This document shows, piece after piece, positions 22,341 through 34,204 of a stretch of DNA of 64,000 nt (the first letter of the stretch is position 1; every line of letters starts with the position of its first letter). The DNA is taken from assembly GCF_963676685.1 (NCBI RefSeq), contig NC_092344.1, forward strand, positions 48,320,830 through 48,384,829, read 5' to 3'. The translations under genes and the position numbers were made by a program. The notes beneath the pieces were generated by a model. That model saw only the letters and a program-made list of their open reading frames with translations, was not told the origin of the DNA and did not search any database. Origin of the DNA: Mytilus edulis. Taxonomy: Eukaryota > Mollusca > Bivalvia > Mytilida > Mytilidae.

Positions 22341-23128
22341 TACTTTTTATATATTACATATATAAATAATGTATTAGAAAATGGTGTTCAGTGTTTTTTC
22401 GGTGAATTTTTAAATCGTATTTTGCAATAATGTGTTAACATTAAAATATCATATTCTTTGAACAACTTTATAGCTTGTTGCATTACTTTCTTGAATTCTT
22501 AGCGTCTGCATTTAAACTTGCAAACTTTCTTTTCGTCTGCTGCGGCGCTTCGTCCATGGTTGTTATGTTTGACGTAATGACGTCATAAATCTTTTAGCAA
22601 TATATTTTTTTTTATTTTGACCGTCAATATACATAGAAATAGAAAAAAGCGTCAATATCCCTTAAAATAGAAACGAGGCTTCGGATACGTAAAATAACCT
22701 GTGAAACATGTGATCGTCATCGCCAATGAAAACAATAGTATGCTACACCATATATGATATAAATTATAATTTGTATTTTGACTTTGTACAAATTGTAATT
22801 TGTACAAAAAGTGCCTGTACAAATTACAATTTGTACAAAATTTGATGAAAATTCACTTATAACTTGTACAATATTTTATAATATATATTTTGGTGAAAAA
22901 GGCATTGATATATACACAACAGAATTTCTTATTAATGACCACACAATTCACCATATTTATCAAATACTAAATTAATTCTGTATCTTTCGTTTGAGATGGC
23001 ATCGGGAATGCAGCACAATATCTTTTGACTTTCACATTTTTAACCGGATTTTTGTGACAAAAATTCGGTTATTGAATTGGGGATGTACGGCGGTTGGGCG
23101 GGCGGGCGGCAATCAATATATCAATATA

Positions 23129-23830
23129 TTTTAATATGTTGTTACTGACAATAAAATGAAGGTCAAGTGCGATAATGGCGATTTTGACTTTTACCGTTCA
23201 GGAGTTATGGTTCTTGAAAGATTGAAAAATGGAGTTTCCAGTCGTTTCCGTGCATTTACGTATGAACTGTTCTACCAAAGCTTCCCACATTTTAATGTGT
23301 TGTTACTGATGACAAAATGTAGGTCAAGTTCAATAATGATGATTTTGACTTTTACCGTTCAGGAGTTATGGTTCTTGAAAGATCGTAAAATGGCGTTTCC
23401 AGTCGTGTCCGTGCATTTACGCATGAACTGTTCTACGAAAGCTTCCCAAATTTTAATATGTTGTTACTGATGACAAAATGGAGGTCAAGTTCAATAATGA
23501 CGATTTAGACTTTTACCGTTCAGGAGTTATGGTTCTTGAAAGATTGAAAAATGGTGTTTCCAGTTGTGTCCTTGCATTTTCTCATGAACCATTCAACCAA
23601 AGCTTTTCAAATTTTAATATGTTGTTACTGATGACAAAATAGAGGTCAAGTTCAATAATGACGATTTTTACTTTTACCGTTCAGGAGTTATGGTTCTTGA
23701 AAGATCGTAAAATGGTGTTTCCATTCACATTGTTGCATTTACTCACGAACCATTCAATCTTAGCTTTTCAAATTTTAATATGTTGATACTTATGACAAAA
23801 TGAAGGTCAAATTTGATATGACGATTTTCA
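23129..23830 (+). repeat. Tandem array, five units of about 161 bp
   Basis: Units start with ttttaatatgttgttactga-like sequence at about 23129, 23290, 23452, 23613 and 23774 (the last partial). Shared blocks are aggtcaagttcaataatgac, ttttaccgttcaggagttat and ggttcttgaaagat. Satellites with a period near 160 bp inside small mobile elements are known in bivalves (BIV160/pearl types), but membership cannot be checked here. The 104-codon frame across it is an artefact. Confidence 0.8.
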
Positions 23831-24150
23831 CTTCCACCAATCATCAGTAATGGTTCTTGTGATATTGCCAGGACACAAATAAATGTTAATAAATCCGGTT
23901 TGTTGTCGTTGTGACAGCCTCTTGTTACAATTAAAAGTACCCGCCTATGCATTTACATGAAAGAAACCCCTGACAACCTATTCTTTAAAGGCTGGTTAAC
24001 TGCGATACATAGCGAAAGTTGAAGCCCGAGAACAGTTACTGTGAATAAAATGTGTCTTTCATAGCTTTAATTTAACTATGAGACATAAATATCCTGTTCA
24101 AGTTTATACAGTTTTTCTGATTTGGTAATCAAAATCTCCAGATTCAACAA

Positions 24151-24516
24151 TTACCCCTTAAATATATCGAGGACAGGTTTGGACACGATCATACTGAGGA
24201 ATATGTATAATGACATTAACCCCAAACAACAAGTTATGATAGTTACAGTTACTGGTTGTTTTCTTGGTAAGATATTAGTCTTGGGTCTATTGTCCACACA
24301 GTGCACACTTCCTTGCAAGAATGATTGGTGTTTCAATATCAGCATCGTTCCCAATTTAACTATGAACCCATTATGCTTGTCCGTGGGGTACACATACTTC
24401 TTCTTTTGTCTATCATTCCATGTTAGGTTTATAATGTTTTGCACAAATTTCTCCTTGTGATCAACAATGCCATCCATGTTTACACTATTACAGCAATTGA
24501 GTAAATGACTGAACAT
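24151..24516 (-). other. 121-codon open frame, unrecognised
   Basis: The open frame would encode a basic N-terminal part and one hydrophobic segment near the C terminus (TIITCCLGLMSLYIFLSMIV, about residues 93-112). I recognise no family. It lies inside the inverted-arm element and has no flanking gene signals. It could be an exon-sized relic of a captured membrane-protein gene or chance. Confidence 0.15.
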
Positions 24517-24974
24517 GTAAAAGAATGTAAAAAAAAATAAATTCTAGGATATAGAGCTTTACCAACTTATTAAAATAATTGACCCCAAAGTAGTTAGCTG
24601 TTGCAAAGTGTTTAAGAAGAGATAAATGTTTAAGTCAAATGATGCAATTTCTGATGCCAGAATTCAATCACCTGCCCAAACGAATCATAAAGAACAATTT
24701 TATATTTTGTAAGTAAGATGTACTGTTTAGTCATTTAATACATGTACCAATGGTGTGTATCAATGCTTTTTTCATCAAAATCCATATTATGAATTATTGT
24801 ACAAGTTATAAGTGAATTTTCGTCAAATATTGTACAAATTGTAATTTGTACAGGCACTTTTTGTACAAATTACAATTTGTACAAAGTCAAAATACAAATT
24901 ATAGTTTGTACAATTTTTTTGTACAAATTATAATTTGTACAAAATGATAACTTGTACACAACATATATATATAT

Positions 24975-25275
24975 CCTTCCCTTTCATGAATGTGAACTAC
25001 CGAATTAGACTATTTATCGGATTTTTTATAACACAAGCAACACGACGGGTGCCACATGTGGAGCAGGATCTGCTTACCCGTCCGGAGCACCTGAAGATCA
25101 CCCCTAGTTTTTGGTGCGGTTCGTGTTGTTTATTCTTTAGTTTTCTGTGTTGTGTCATGTGTACTATTGTTTGTCTGTTTGTCCTTTACATTTTTGGCCA
25201 TGGCGTTGTGAGTTTATTTTCGATTTGCGAGTTTGACTGTCCCTCTGGTATCTTTCGTCCCTCTTTTATATTAAC
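24975..25275 (+). repeat. Dispersed repeat family R3
   Basis: Shares with 38890-39330 (plus), 61320-61860 (minus) and 62780-62950 (plus, partial) the blocks cacgacgggtgccacatgtg, gagcaggatctgcttaccc, ttgtttattctttagttttc and gtttgactgtccctctgg. Long open frames through it are shared by all copies but contain no domain, so it is treated as a repeat. Confidence 0.7.
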
Positions 25276-26632
25276 GGATTGCGAACAACTCAGGTAACTG
25301 TTTAATTTCACGTCGAACATCTGAAGTTAGAGGCATTTTGTACAATTACCATACTTAGCTGTCAACCTCTGTCTCAAATTAGAGATTTAGTTCTTTGTTG
25401 GATGATGAATTGATATGAAAAGAAAACAAAGTGGGCTTCATAAAATGTTATTCTACAGTGAATTTTTGTTTATACCTTTACTATTTGAGTTGTTAAAGAG
25501 CAAACAAAAAGAAACTGTATTGTGCATTTTTTAGTCTGTTCTCTGATTTAAACTCAAAAAAACATTCAATTAACGGAAAGATGTTCACGTTACTGTCACC
25601 ATGTACAAAAATATCAAATTACATACTATTTACACTTTTGATCATTGTTTTCGGATATTTTCCTTTGTTCCATTGGAGTTAGGCAGGTAGAGAACCTCTC
25701 TGAGTTCTGTGTTTCCTTTTTTATTTATCTTGAAATGTTTTTAGAGAATAATAATAAAGAAGGTTTTTGCACTATAAGTATCACGGAGGAGTCAGAAATA
25801 GACTGAAATGGTTTTTTTTAAATTGTTTGTCCTTTTATAAGCTGATGATACAGTTTGGCAGAATCTCAAATAATGTTTTAAGGACAACTGGACTCCTTAT
25901 GTGATAATTGGAAGTTATGGAAACTTACAATATTAGTTTAAGGATGTTCGCTACTCTGTTTGAAAATAACAAGCATTTTAAAAGACTACTATGAAGTGAT
26001 AGTATATAAATAAAGAGACTAAAAAAACAGAAAAAAATGGAGTGTCTGTGTGCTATATTTTGGGGCCAAAAAGGGGTCTTACTGAACCTACTCCTTTTGA
26101 AATATGTCGTTTTAAACTTTATGTTATAAAATTATGAAAAGAAAAGTAGGGGTTAGTGGACACATTTTTTAAATGGCAGTACATGGATAAAACCAGAGGA
26201 TTCTTAAAATCTGGCAATTATTCAAAAACTAGAGGAGCAATCATCCTTAAGTTGGTAAGTGGAAAACCGGACAAAATACCTTTCATTTTGTATAACTTAG
26301 CCACCCACTGCCAATTATGATGCACATATTTTATGGTTAAAACAAAGTCAAATTTATGGCACGTGTGGCTTGTCAAATGTATGAGCAACAATTTATTAGT
26401 GAACAAAATGTAGTTACATGTAACCATTAGACATTAATAGATCAGTTAAACGAAGTTGTCTAGCAAGCCTACAGAAATCACCAAAAGCATTAAATGATCG
26501 TTTATTTAGAAATAATTTAATTTTGAGATGTAACGCGTCTTCTGATTGGCTGACGTTGTTTTGTTTATCCGCTCATAGACATAATTTTGTCATGTGAATA
26601 TGACGTCATCAACGTTTTTCATGGTTTACTCC
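25276..26632. other. Intergenic, with one element-end fragment
   Basis: At 26051-26097 the sequence tgctatattttggggccaaa...ctactccttt is the inverse of the left end of the element at 58301-59474, so a decayed or solo end is present. No gene is seen. TGACGTCA-like CRE palindromes occur near 26600, upstream of channel gene B1, but a regulatory role is speculative. Confidence 0.45.
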
Positions 26633-26770
26633 GGGAATTAAATTAAATGATAAGAAATTACTGTAATAATGTTTCTGTCTGCTACGCGCGTTATTCAGTG
26701 TGCACCACATTTTTTATGTTATTTCTTCATAGACAGAAAAAATATTACAGTCATTTCTTAAATAATTCGG
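26633..26770. mobile_element. Short palindromic MITE-like element upstream of gene B1
   Basis: The block taagaaattactgtaataat...tttctgtctg at about 26650-26680 is mirrored by agacagaaaaaatattacag...catttctta at about 26732-26761, giving arms of about 30 bp around a 50-bp centre. It is non-coding and sits about 300 bp upstream of the B1 start. Confidence 0.6.
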
Positions 26771-27063
26771 AGAAATACTGTAAATGTATGTAGTTGTTTA
26801 CAAAACTTAAACTTTGAATATCAACTAAACAATATGAAACTACTATTATTAAATTCTTTTTTACATACGGATAAAGACGATAAAAGCTTTAAAGGGTAGT
26901 AGTGACAAAACTCCATTGTAATTAGATAACCTTTAAAAAGCTTTCTTGAGTGTTTCACACATGATTAGGTATTGTGAATACGGTATTAACCGACAAATAT
27001 TTAATAAACAATTTACTACGTTTCATTTCATACTGGATTTAATTTAAACGGCGAGTTGTGAAA

Positions 27064-28389
27064 ATGTTTTCGTATTTGTGCTCTATCATTATACTATTAT
27101 CATTTGTACTTAATGCAAATGCTGATGAACAAAAAGAAGATGAATCGAAAAAAGAGGAATACAAACCTATACAGGAACTTATAAAAAATGTGACAAATGG
27201 AAGAAATAAAGAGGTCAGACCTGTCAACAATTGGGACGAACCTGTTATAATTTACTTTTATTTTCATATGACTTATATTCAGGAATTCGACGAAGTTGCC
27301 GGAAAATTAAGTTTAAACGGATATTTTGGAGTTCAGTGGAGAGACAATACTGTATCATGGGATCCTAGCGAATATGGCGCTTCTTCCTTTACATTCAATG
27401 AAGAATTATTTTGGAAACCAACCTTTATAATGTCAAATCCATATGGAGAACAAAAAATATTATATAAAGATGATAGTGTAAAGAGGGTGCATTACACTGG
27501 ACAAATTGATTGGTTTCCAAGCGATGCATTCGATATTTCATGTCAGGCTGATGTTACAGATTATCCATTCGATACACAAACATGTACTATAGCATTTGTT
27601 TTATCGGCATATGACGAAAAAGAGGTAATTTTATGGCCAACAGCTTTTATAACTGAGTGGTTTGTCCCACATAAAACATGGGATTTGATTGAGACGAATC
27701 TGACTAGAATTGCTTCTCCACAGGTGGCAAATTTTCATATCAAACTGAAGAGAAAGCCTATGTTTTTTGTTTTCAACCTAATACTGCCAATAGTTCTTAT
27801 GTGTATTCTTAACCCTTTTGTCTTTCTACTACCAGCAGATTCAGGTGAACGGGTTGGATTTTCCATAACAGTATTATTGGCCATTGCAGTATTTCTGACG
27901 ATTTCTGCCTCTGGTCTTCCGGCAATCTCAGATCCACAAATACCAACATTATCTATTCTTTTATTTGCTGACGTCACTTTTAGTGGCGTAATTGTTATAC
28001 TAGTCATTATAAGTTTACGTTATTATCTGCGTGATGAAAATATTCCAGTTTCATATCTTGGAGAAAAATTTGTGACGATTTGTCGTGTACTAAAATGCGG
28101 TTGCTGCTGCAGGAAAGGGACGAAAGGTAAAGGTGACGAGTATGGAAACAAACATGAAAACAATGATAGTGTGGATATCAGTAAAATAAAACTTTTTGGA
28201 TCGGAGTACCAGTATCGAGGAACTAATAGTGAGGAAATCAACTCTTTTACCTCCAAAGATGAAATTACATGGAAGAATGTCGGAGAAGAACTTGACTTTG
28301 TTTTTGGCACTTTAAGTGCTGTTTATATGGTAACAGCACATTTATTGTATATTCTTGGAATTGTACTAGATTTTCCTTTATTTTCATAA
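27064..28389 (+). CDS. Cys-loop ligand-gated channel subunit, nAChR-like (B1)
   Basis: A 441-residue subunit from the ATG at 27064; two upstream in-frame codons (GTG AAA) are not a plausible eukaryotic start. Residues 1-20 are a signal peptide. The Cys-loop is C160-x13-C174 with YPFD. M1 is at about 233-256, M2 262-284 (DSGER, Gly 2', Thr 6', Leu 9', Val 13'), M3 296-317 and M4 412-434. The M3-M4 loop is about 95 residues and contains a cysteine cluster, KCGCCCRKG, just after M3, a possible palmitoylation or metal-binding patch. By eye the loop-B Trp and loop-A Tyr of classical nAChRs are replaced and the vicinal C-loop cysteines are absent, so acetylcholine may not be its ligand. The Glu at -1' favours cation selectivity. 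Single-exon, open throughout. The nearest relative is B2. Confidence 0.88.
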   Translation: MFSYLCSIIILLSFVLNANADEQKEDESKKEEYKPIQELIKNVTNGRNKEVRPVNNWDEPVIIYFYFHMTYIQEFDEVAGKLSLNGYFGVQWRDNTVSWDPSEYGASSFTFNEELFWKPTFIMSNPYGEQKILYKDDSVKRVHYTGQIDWFPSDAFDISCQADVTDYPFDTQTCTIAFVLSAYDEKEVILWPTAFITEWFVPHKTWDLIETNLTRIASPQVANFHIKLKRKPMFFVFNLILPIVLMCILNPFVFLLPADSGERVGFSITVLLAIAVFLTISASGLPAISDPQIPTLSILLFADVTFSGVIVILVIISLRYYLRDENIPVSYLGEKFVTICRVLKCGCCCRKGTKGKGDEYGNKHENNDSVDISKIKLFGSEYQYRGTNSEEINSFTSKDEITWKNVGEELDFVFGTLSAVYMVTAHLLYILGIVLDFPLFS

Positions 28390-28402
28390 TTTGTTTATAA
28401 CT

Positions 28403-28408
28403 AATAAA
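28403..28408 (+). terminator. Polyadenylation signal of channel gene B1
   Basis: AATAAA 14 bases after the stop codon. If used, the 3' UTR is unusually short. Confidence 0.45.
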
Positions 28409-29149
28409 TAGATAGATTAGTTATATCTGTCGGAATAGTCTACTCTTTAAGTAGGCTAGTTTACCTATCATAATAATGACTTCACAGTTTAGCTAACAAG
28501 CAAGCTTACCAAAGATTCTACCTTTCCCTACACACTGAAAGAAATCGGCTGTAACAGAAATCGGCAGGTTTTTACTTTGTACACATCAGTTATGAAATTT
28601 AGTAAATTACTAAATAAAGAATGTCTATGCAATGCTAGCAATGAGTTACATTAACGACGATTTTAAAAATAGAAATTTATTAAAAAGAAATACAAACATG
28701 GACATATTTCAATACACTTTCGAGGGTGCGCTCAGCCATGGTGACTCATCACAAGGATTTTTATTCGGAATTGTAATCTAAGATAGTTTAGCCGATTTTG
28801 AAGACAATTACCAGATGCATATCATAGAAATACTACAAAAGGACTGATTTGAAAATGTTAAATGTTAGAATTTCCTTTTCTCTGTAATAAATACTTTAAG
28901 TCTGTAGGTTTTCCTGTGTATGTCTAGGCTTGATTTTTCAACACAAAACAATTATTCGTAGAAAAACAAACAAATCAAAGTCGACAGAATCAAACAAACA
29001 AACAAGCAACTTTCATCAAACAGAACACTACTCAGAAATATAAAATCGGGCTCAACACAAACCCTGCCAGTCACTCAGGTTGAACCTTGCTTGATTTTCT
29101 TGAAGGGTATTCCGTGTTTGATCCACTTGTCTGATTTTATGAATTGTCG
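28409..29149. other. Intergenic, nothing recognised
   Basis: AT-rich, with no ORF or repeat identified. Similarity to the reverse-transcriptase element starts at about 29150. Confidence 0.4.
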
Positions 29150-29276
29150 TGGGTGTCAGTATTCACCCCAGAAACTTACAAAACCTTTGAATAGACTTAT
29201 TAAGAAGGGATATAATTACGGTACTGTTGTCAAGTCATTAAAGATTGCATATTTTGGCGTTAATATTGAGTCACTG

Positions 29277-29279
<3 letters not shown>
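29150..29279 (+). pseudogene. C-terminal scrap of a Penelope-like reverse-transcriptase ORF
   Basis: Encodes about 42 residues (CQYSPQKLTKPLNRL, then LKIAYFGVNIESL) nearly identical to the last part of the ORF at 56351-57253. The frame runs into the LINE insertion at 29280. The remaining final codons and stop appear at 31208-31228, beyond the LINE. Confidence 0.85.
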
Positions 29280-29310
<31 letters not shown>

Positions 29311-31202
29311 AAATTTATAAAGCGCCCTATATAAAAAATAAAAAAGACGCTGTACATACACATGGTAATTAAAACATATCAATGACAATAACATAAAACA
29401 TAAAAAAATACATCGTGTCAGATTCAAATACTGAAACAAAAAATGCCTACCATGAAATAAAAGGTCAATACGAAATACATGTTAAAACAAAGAATAAAAA
29501 AAATAACAATATAGGATAAAAGCATGCAGAACAAGCAAAAACTCAATACAAAGAGTAAAAAAGCCCGTAAAAGAGAAATCAATCTAATTAAAAGCAATAC
29601 GATAACAATGAGTTTTTAACTGTATTTTAAAACACTCTAGGGACTTGCATTGTCTTAAACTGTTCGGGAGATTGTTCCATAGAGATGCCGCTACCCAATC
29701 AAATTGTCTTTCACCGTACGTCTTCGTTCTCACTTTTGGAACGGTGAGTAGTTTTGTGAAACTTGAACGCAAAGATCGGTTTGGCACGTGTAGATGGACT
29801 AGTTCCCGGAAGTAAGCAGGGCCAATGTCATTCAAAGCGCAGTACACACAAGTCAGTATTTTGTATTGTGGTCTATATTGGACGGGTAACCAATGTAAAT
29901 CAGCAAGTATCGGTGTAATATGTTCATGTTTCCTTGTCCTGGTGATAAGACGAGCTGCTGTATTTTGTACTTTTTGTAATCTGTTCAATGTAGTCTTGTT
30001 GATACCGTTCAGCAGAATATTCCCATAATCAGTCTGGATGTTACTAGACTGTTCACAAGTGTTTTGCAAGCAGTTGTTGTTATGAAGTTGCGAATGCGTC
30101 CAATATTACGGATGTGAAAATGACAGGATGTTACTATGGCAGAAACTTGCCGTTCCATCGTTAGGTGTTGATCAAAATATACACCTAGGTTTTTCACGCA
30201 GGATACACTACTTATAACAGTATTGCCGACTTTGAGTTGGAGATTTGGTACACTAGCCTTCAGATGTTTCGGTGTGAATATGATAAGTTCGGTTTTATCT
30301 TGATTCAGTTTTAACATATTTTTTGACATCCATGAACTAATGTCGGAAAGACATAGTTCAAGTTTCGAAAAATAGTTTTCCCAGTTGTCTAGTGGCTTGA
30401 TAACCATGTAAACTTGTGTGTCGTCCGCATAGCAGTGATATGTCATGCCATGGCGACGGCATATTTCACCTATTGGCTTAGAGAAAAGACAGTACAATTT
30501 AGGGCCAAGCACGGAACCTTGTGGAACACCGAATGTTAGATGACATTTCTTCGATGTAGTTGTTCCAATCACCACACGCTGATGTCTATTCGTCAAATAC
30601 GATTTATGCCATATGAAAATGACAGACGTTCTAGAAGAATTCTGTGATCTATAACATCGAATGCAGCGGAAAGGTCCAATAGCACCAATACTACTGATGA
30701 CTGTTTATCTAAAGCTGCATTGATATCATGATGTACTCTCGCTAATGCAGTTTCAGTTGAATGGCGTGGTCTGTATGCTGACTGAAGTGGATCACACAAT
30801 GAGTTCGAGTCCAAATGAACATCTAGTCTCTTATCAACTACCTTTTCTAGAGTTTTCGAAATAAAGGGTAAATTGGACACTGGTCTGTAATTTTTGTAAA
30901 TTTCGGAATCAAGTCCAGGTTTTTTCAGAAGAGGTCTCACAAGAGCCTGTTTAAAGTCTGTCGGCACGATGTTCTCATCAAATGATGCATTGACGATTTC
31001 TGAAATAAGTGGCACGACAACATCGGAACACTGTTTCAAGAGGTTCGACGGAATAGGATCAAGCTCGCAGGACTTATTCGGAGCTTTTTGAATGATAGTT
31101 CGTATCTCATCATTGGTTGTGTGTTTGAATGACAACAAAGGTGTACCAGTGAATTCAACATCAGCCTGTAGAAATGCAATGTTATCACCATTCACTACGT
31201 TT
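29280..31202 (-). mobile_element. 5'-truncated LINE (jockey/CR1-like) nested in the PLE copy
   Basis: On the minus strand, broken frames encode an ORF2 reverse transcriptase. 31202-30593 carries fingers/palm motifs (NYRPVSNLPFISKTLEKVV, and LVLLDLSAAFDVIDH with the motif A Asp). 30596-30009 carries FGVPQGSVLGP and the catalytic YADD. 30069-29584 carries the C-terminal LQKVQNTAARL and LHWLPVQYR region. Frameshifts near 30595 and 30040 disable it, and no endonuclease domain is left. The 3' end is an ATT microsatellite (29278-29309), as in several CR1/L2-type elements. TGATA flanks both ends (29275-29279 and 31203-31207), a target-site duplication. Confidence 0.88.
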
Positions 31203-31863
31203 TGATAAGGTCTTTGCATCGGAACTAAACACATTTATTCTAAAAACAGTTGTTGGCATGACACGGGTTATGTTCTTCTCATATGTTATGATGCTATGAT
31301 ACTAATCCCCTAACGGAAAGAATTGTGCCTGATGTTCATATGATGAAATCATAATCTTTCAGTCAGTTTAATTGAAGTCTGGAGCTGGCATGTCAGTTAA
31401 CTGCTAGTAGTCTGTTGTTATTTATGTATTATTGTCATTTTCTTTATTTTCTTTGGTTACATCTTCTGACATCAGACTCGGATTTCTCTTGAACTGAATT
31501 TTAATGTGCGTATTGTTATGCGTTTACTTTACTACATTGGTTAGAGGTATAGGGGGAGGGTTGAGATCTCACAAACATGTTTAACCCCGCCGCATTTTTG
31601 CGCCTGTCCCAAGTCAGGAGCCTCTGGCCTTTGTTAGTCTTGTATTATTTTAATTTTAGTTTCTTGTGTACAATTTGGAAATTAGTATGGCGTTCCTTAT
31701 CACTGGACTAGTATATATTTGTTTAGGGGCCAGCTGAAGGACGCCTCCGGGTGCGGGAATTTCTCGCTACATTGAAGATCTGTTGGTGACCCTCTGCTGT
31801 TGTTTTTTATTTGGTCGGGTTGTTGTCTCTTTGACACATTCCCCATTTCCATTCTCAATTTTA
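31203..31863 (+). mobile_element. 3' end of the Penelope-like element interrupted by the LINE
   Basis: Begins with the duplicated TGATA and the last codons of the RT ORF (stop 31226-31228), followed by about 630 bp of 3' non-coding sequence. The same sequence follows the RT stop at 55711-56350 (minus), and occurs alone at 45369-45941. Blocks include gacacgggttatgttcttct, ctggagctggcatgtcagtt, gtcccaagtcaggagcctc and ccagctgaaggacgcctcc. Confidence 0.85.
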
Positions 31864-31979
31864 CTTCAAAAGGAAAATATAAAAATCTTATTCAGTGACA
31901 TCAAACAAGACAAAAGAAGGAGTTGTTAATTTTTTTTTATAGTGTTGGACAAAGAGAAACAATCAAGCAATCAATTACT

Positions 31980-32940
31980 TGTACTAATCAACATTCGTTT
32001 TATACATACGGATAATTATGTCTGTACCAAGTCATGATTATGACAGTTGTGTTTCATTCGTTTGATGTGATTAAGCTTTTGATTTTACCATTCAATAAAG
32101 GACTTTCCTTTTCGGATGTTTTTGGAGTTCGGTTATTATGCAATTTTACTTTGATCTTATCTGTAACAAAAACTGTTTGGAAAAGATTAATTCACATGTG
32201 TGGACAATTGATCGGAGACTCTACACACTGGAAAGACGGAAGGTGGATTTAATCAAACGAAATTTATGCAGTACATTAATCGTCAGATATTCATGTCACT
32301 ATGAAATTTATCTTTCAGTTCGATGCAAAAGGTGAGGCAAGAATCAAAGATTTGAACTAAGAATAATTATTATGCAAAAGTTCCGTAAACATGAATTTCT
32401 AACTCTTTCGGGTTTAAATATAAAAAAGAATATGTGGTATGATTGCCAATGAGACAACTCTCCACAAGAGACCAAATACATAGAAATTAACAACTATTAC
32501 AGGTGACGAGGAAACCCATACCGCATACTTGGCTATAAAAGGTGTTACTTTTTTTAATTTGTTACGTGTAACATTGGAATGAGATGTTGAGATGGGGACA
32601 AGTCAATAAAAGATTGTTTTAATTCAAGACAATTTCTTGTTTTTATACCCCACTTAGGGAAATTATGTTTTTCAGTCTGTGAGTTAGTCTGTTCGTCCGT
32701 CAGTCCGTCTGTCCCGCTTCAGGTTAAAGTTTCTGGTCAAGTTAATTGTTGATGAAGTTGAGGTTCAAATAACTAGAAACTTAGTACACATGTTACCTAT
32801 GATATTATCCTTTTTATTGTAATGTCAAATTAGAGTTTTTTTATCCAAATTTCACGGTCCACTAAAAAATAGAAAATGATAGTGCTAGTGGGGAATCTGT
32901 GTACTATGGACACATTCTTGTCTTTTTCTCTCGAGTCATT
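31980..32940 (+). repeat. Cluster of dispersed repeats R1, R4 and R5
   Basis: 31980-32130 is R1 (gtctgtaccaagtca, aaaggactttcctttt). 32415-32545 is R4 (tatgattgccaatgagacaa, ctctccacaagagacc). 32640-32940 is R5 (taccccactta, the gttcgtccgtcagtccgtct run, ttcaggttaaagtt, tttcacggtccact). R5 recurs inverted at 47925-48235 and partially at 50225-50720. Non-coding. Confidence 0.65.
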
Positions 32941-33699
32941 CAGTAAAATTTTATATTTTACATACATTTATATTACATTATAAAAGCGTACATTTCCAGT
33001 TCTAAAATCGTTTAATTACATGTTGATTTCTTGAATAGTATCTGAAATAAAAAGTGAATATCATACATTGTGAATATGCATAATGAAAAAAAATTCTAAC
33101 GTTCTTTTGTTGTTTTCGGTTTATTTTGTGTATTGCTACATATACAACCCTAATGCGTTTCCTGTAGTTATAAACATTTAAATTGATTTTAATGACTTGT
33201 ATGGGAAAGCCAATTCAAATATGGCTGATAAATTGTTTGGATTTTTGAATAGATAAAAACAGTTCAATTATAGTTTAAAATGAAATCAAATAAATTTTAG
33301 ATTTAAAGTAAATAAAAATAGGATGCCCATATAATTTTCCCATTGTATGAATTTAAGTACAATATTCACCTCAAATATATAGCTACACTTTTTGTGTAAA
33401 TTCTTAGACTTTTGAAAATATCACTGAGAACAATTTCAGTTCCTTCATTTTTATGTAATTTTATTATGTCACTCAAAATTTTAAATAGTATACCATAAGT
33501 TAACAAACAAATAGTTTTTTTATAAAATTATAATGAATTTATTTGATCATTCCATGAAAAGTTTTAAAAAAAAATACTTAAATACTTAATGAACAAAAAT
33601 CTTTTGAAAAAAGAAATCGATAAAAACGTATTTATCTTGCTATCCACAAATTCATATTAAAAAATGGACAATTACATTTTTGTTCAATAGAAAGATGTC
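32941..33699. other. Intergenic, nothing recognised
   Basis: AT-rich with no supported gene or clear repeat structure. Confidence 0.4.
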
Positions 33700-34195
33700 A
33701 TGGGCCAAATCTGGATATCTGTCAATGAAATCTCAGTAGCGCGACGCCAAGGAATTAATATATATTTTTTTACGCTATTTCCCTTTAGTAACCTGCTATT
33801 ATATAGCAGATAAAAGGAATAAAGAACATGAAAAAGTAATTTTAAAGACAACTAATGTTTACATAAAAGGTTCCATTTCTGAATATATATATTTTACAGG
33901 AAAAAAAAATAAATCTTTTAAGTGACAGTGACGGTACAAAATCAAGCAACAGCTTGTAAATGAAGTTTGAAAATTGTACAATTATTTTTTTTGCAAAGTG
34001 ACAGATAGACATGCAAAAAAGATATGTGGCGTTTATATTCCTTTTTTTTTATATCCACTCGTTTTTCAGTAGTAAAGTGGCATCGGCCGAATATGATTTT
34101 TTTGTCATTTGAAACTCAGTAGCCCGACGCCATGTATTAAATATTTTTGCGTTATTTCCCTTTTAAGGTACTTGCTATTATATAGCAAAAAAACC
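33700..34195 (+). repeat. Direct repeat pair, about 115 bp each
   Basis: 33700-33815 and 34075-34195 share ctcagtagc.cgacgcca, a gcgttatttccctttt-like block and ctgctattatatagca, in the same order. The spacing is about 375 bp. Function unknown. Confidence 0.55.
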
Positions 34196-34204
34196 CCACT
34201 AAAT

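Larger units (their letters stand above)
22757..24917. mobile_element. Composite element bounded by 165-bp inverted arms
   Basis: 22757-22920 and 24755-24917 are inverted copies sharing, in order, attttgactttgtacaaatt, tgtaatttgtacaaaaagtg, cctgtacaaattacaatttg and ttcacttataacttgtac. The arms are made of short palindromes such as tttgtacaaa. They enclose a 5-unit tandem array, an accggattt...aatccggt pair near 23042 and 23882, and AT-rich sequence. This may be one element with terminal inverted repeats or two inverted MITE copies; the sequence alone does not decide. No transposase is present. Confidence 0.65.

Noticed and set aside
23156-23470. 104-codon plus-strand frame with repeated FYRSGVMVLE
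   Set aside because: It follows the 161-bp tandem array; the peptide repeats only because the DNA does.
25017-25297. Cysteine-rich hydrophobic frame resembling a small membrane protein
   Set aside because: The same sequence recurs at 38890-39330 and 62780-62950 as dispersed repeat R3 with frame-breaking differences.
27058-27063. GTG start two codons upstream of the B1 ATG
   Set aside because: Non-ATG initiation is not expected for a eukaryotic secreted/membrane protein, and the ATG at 27064 opens a good signal peptide.
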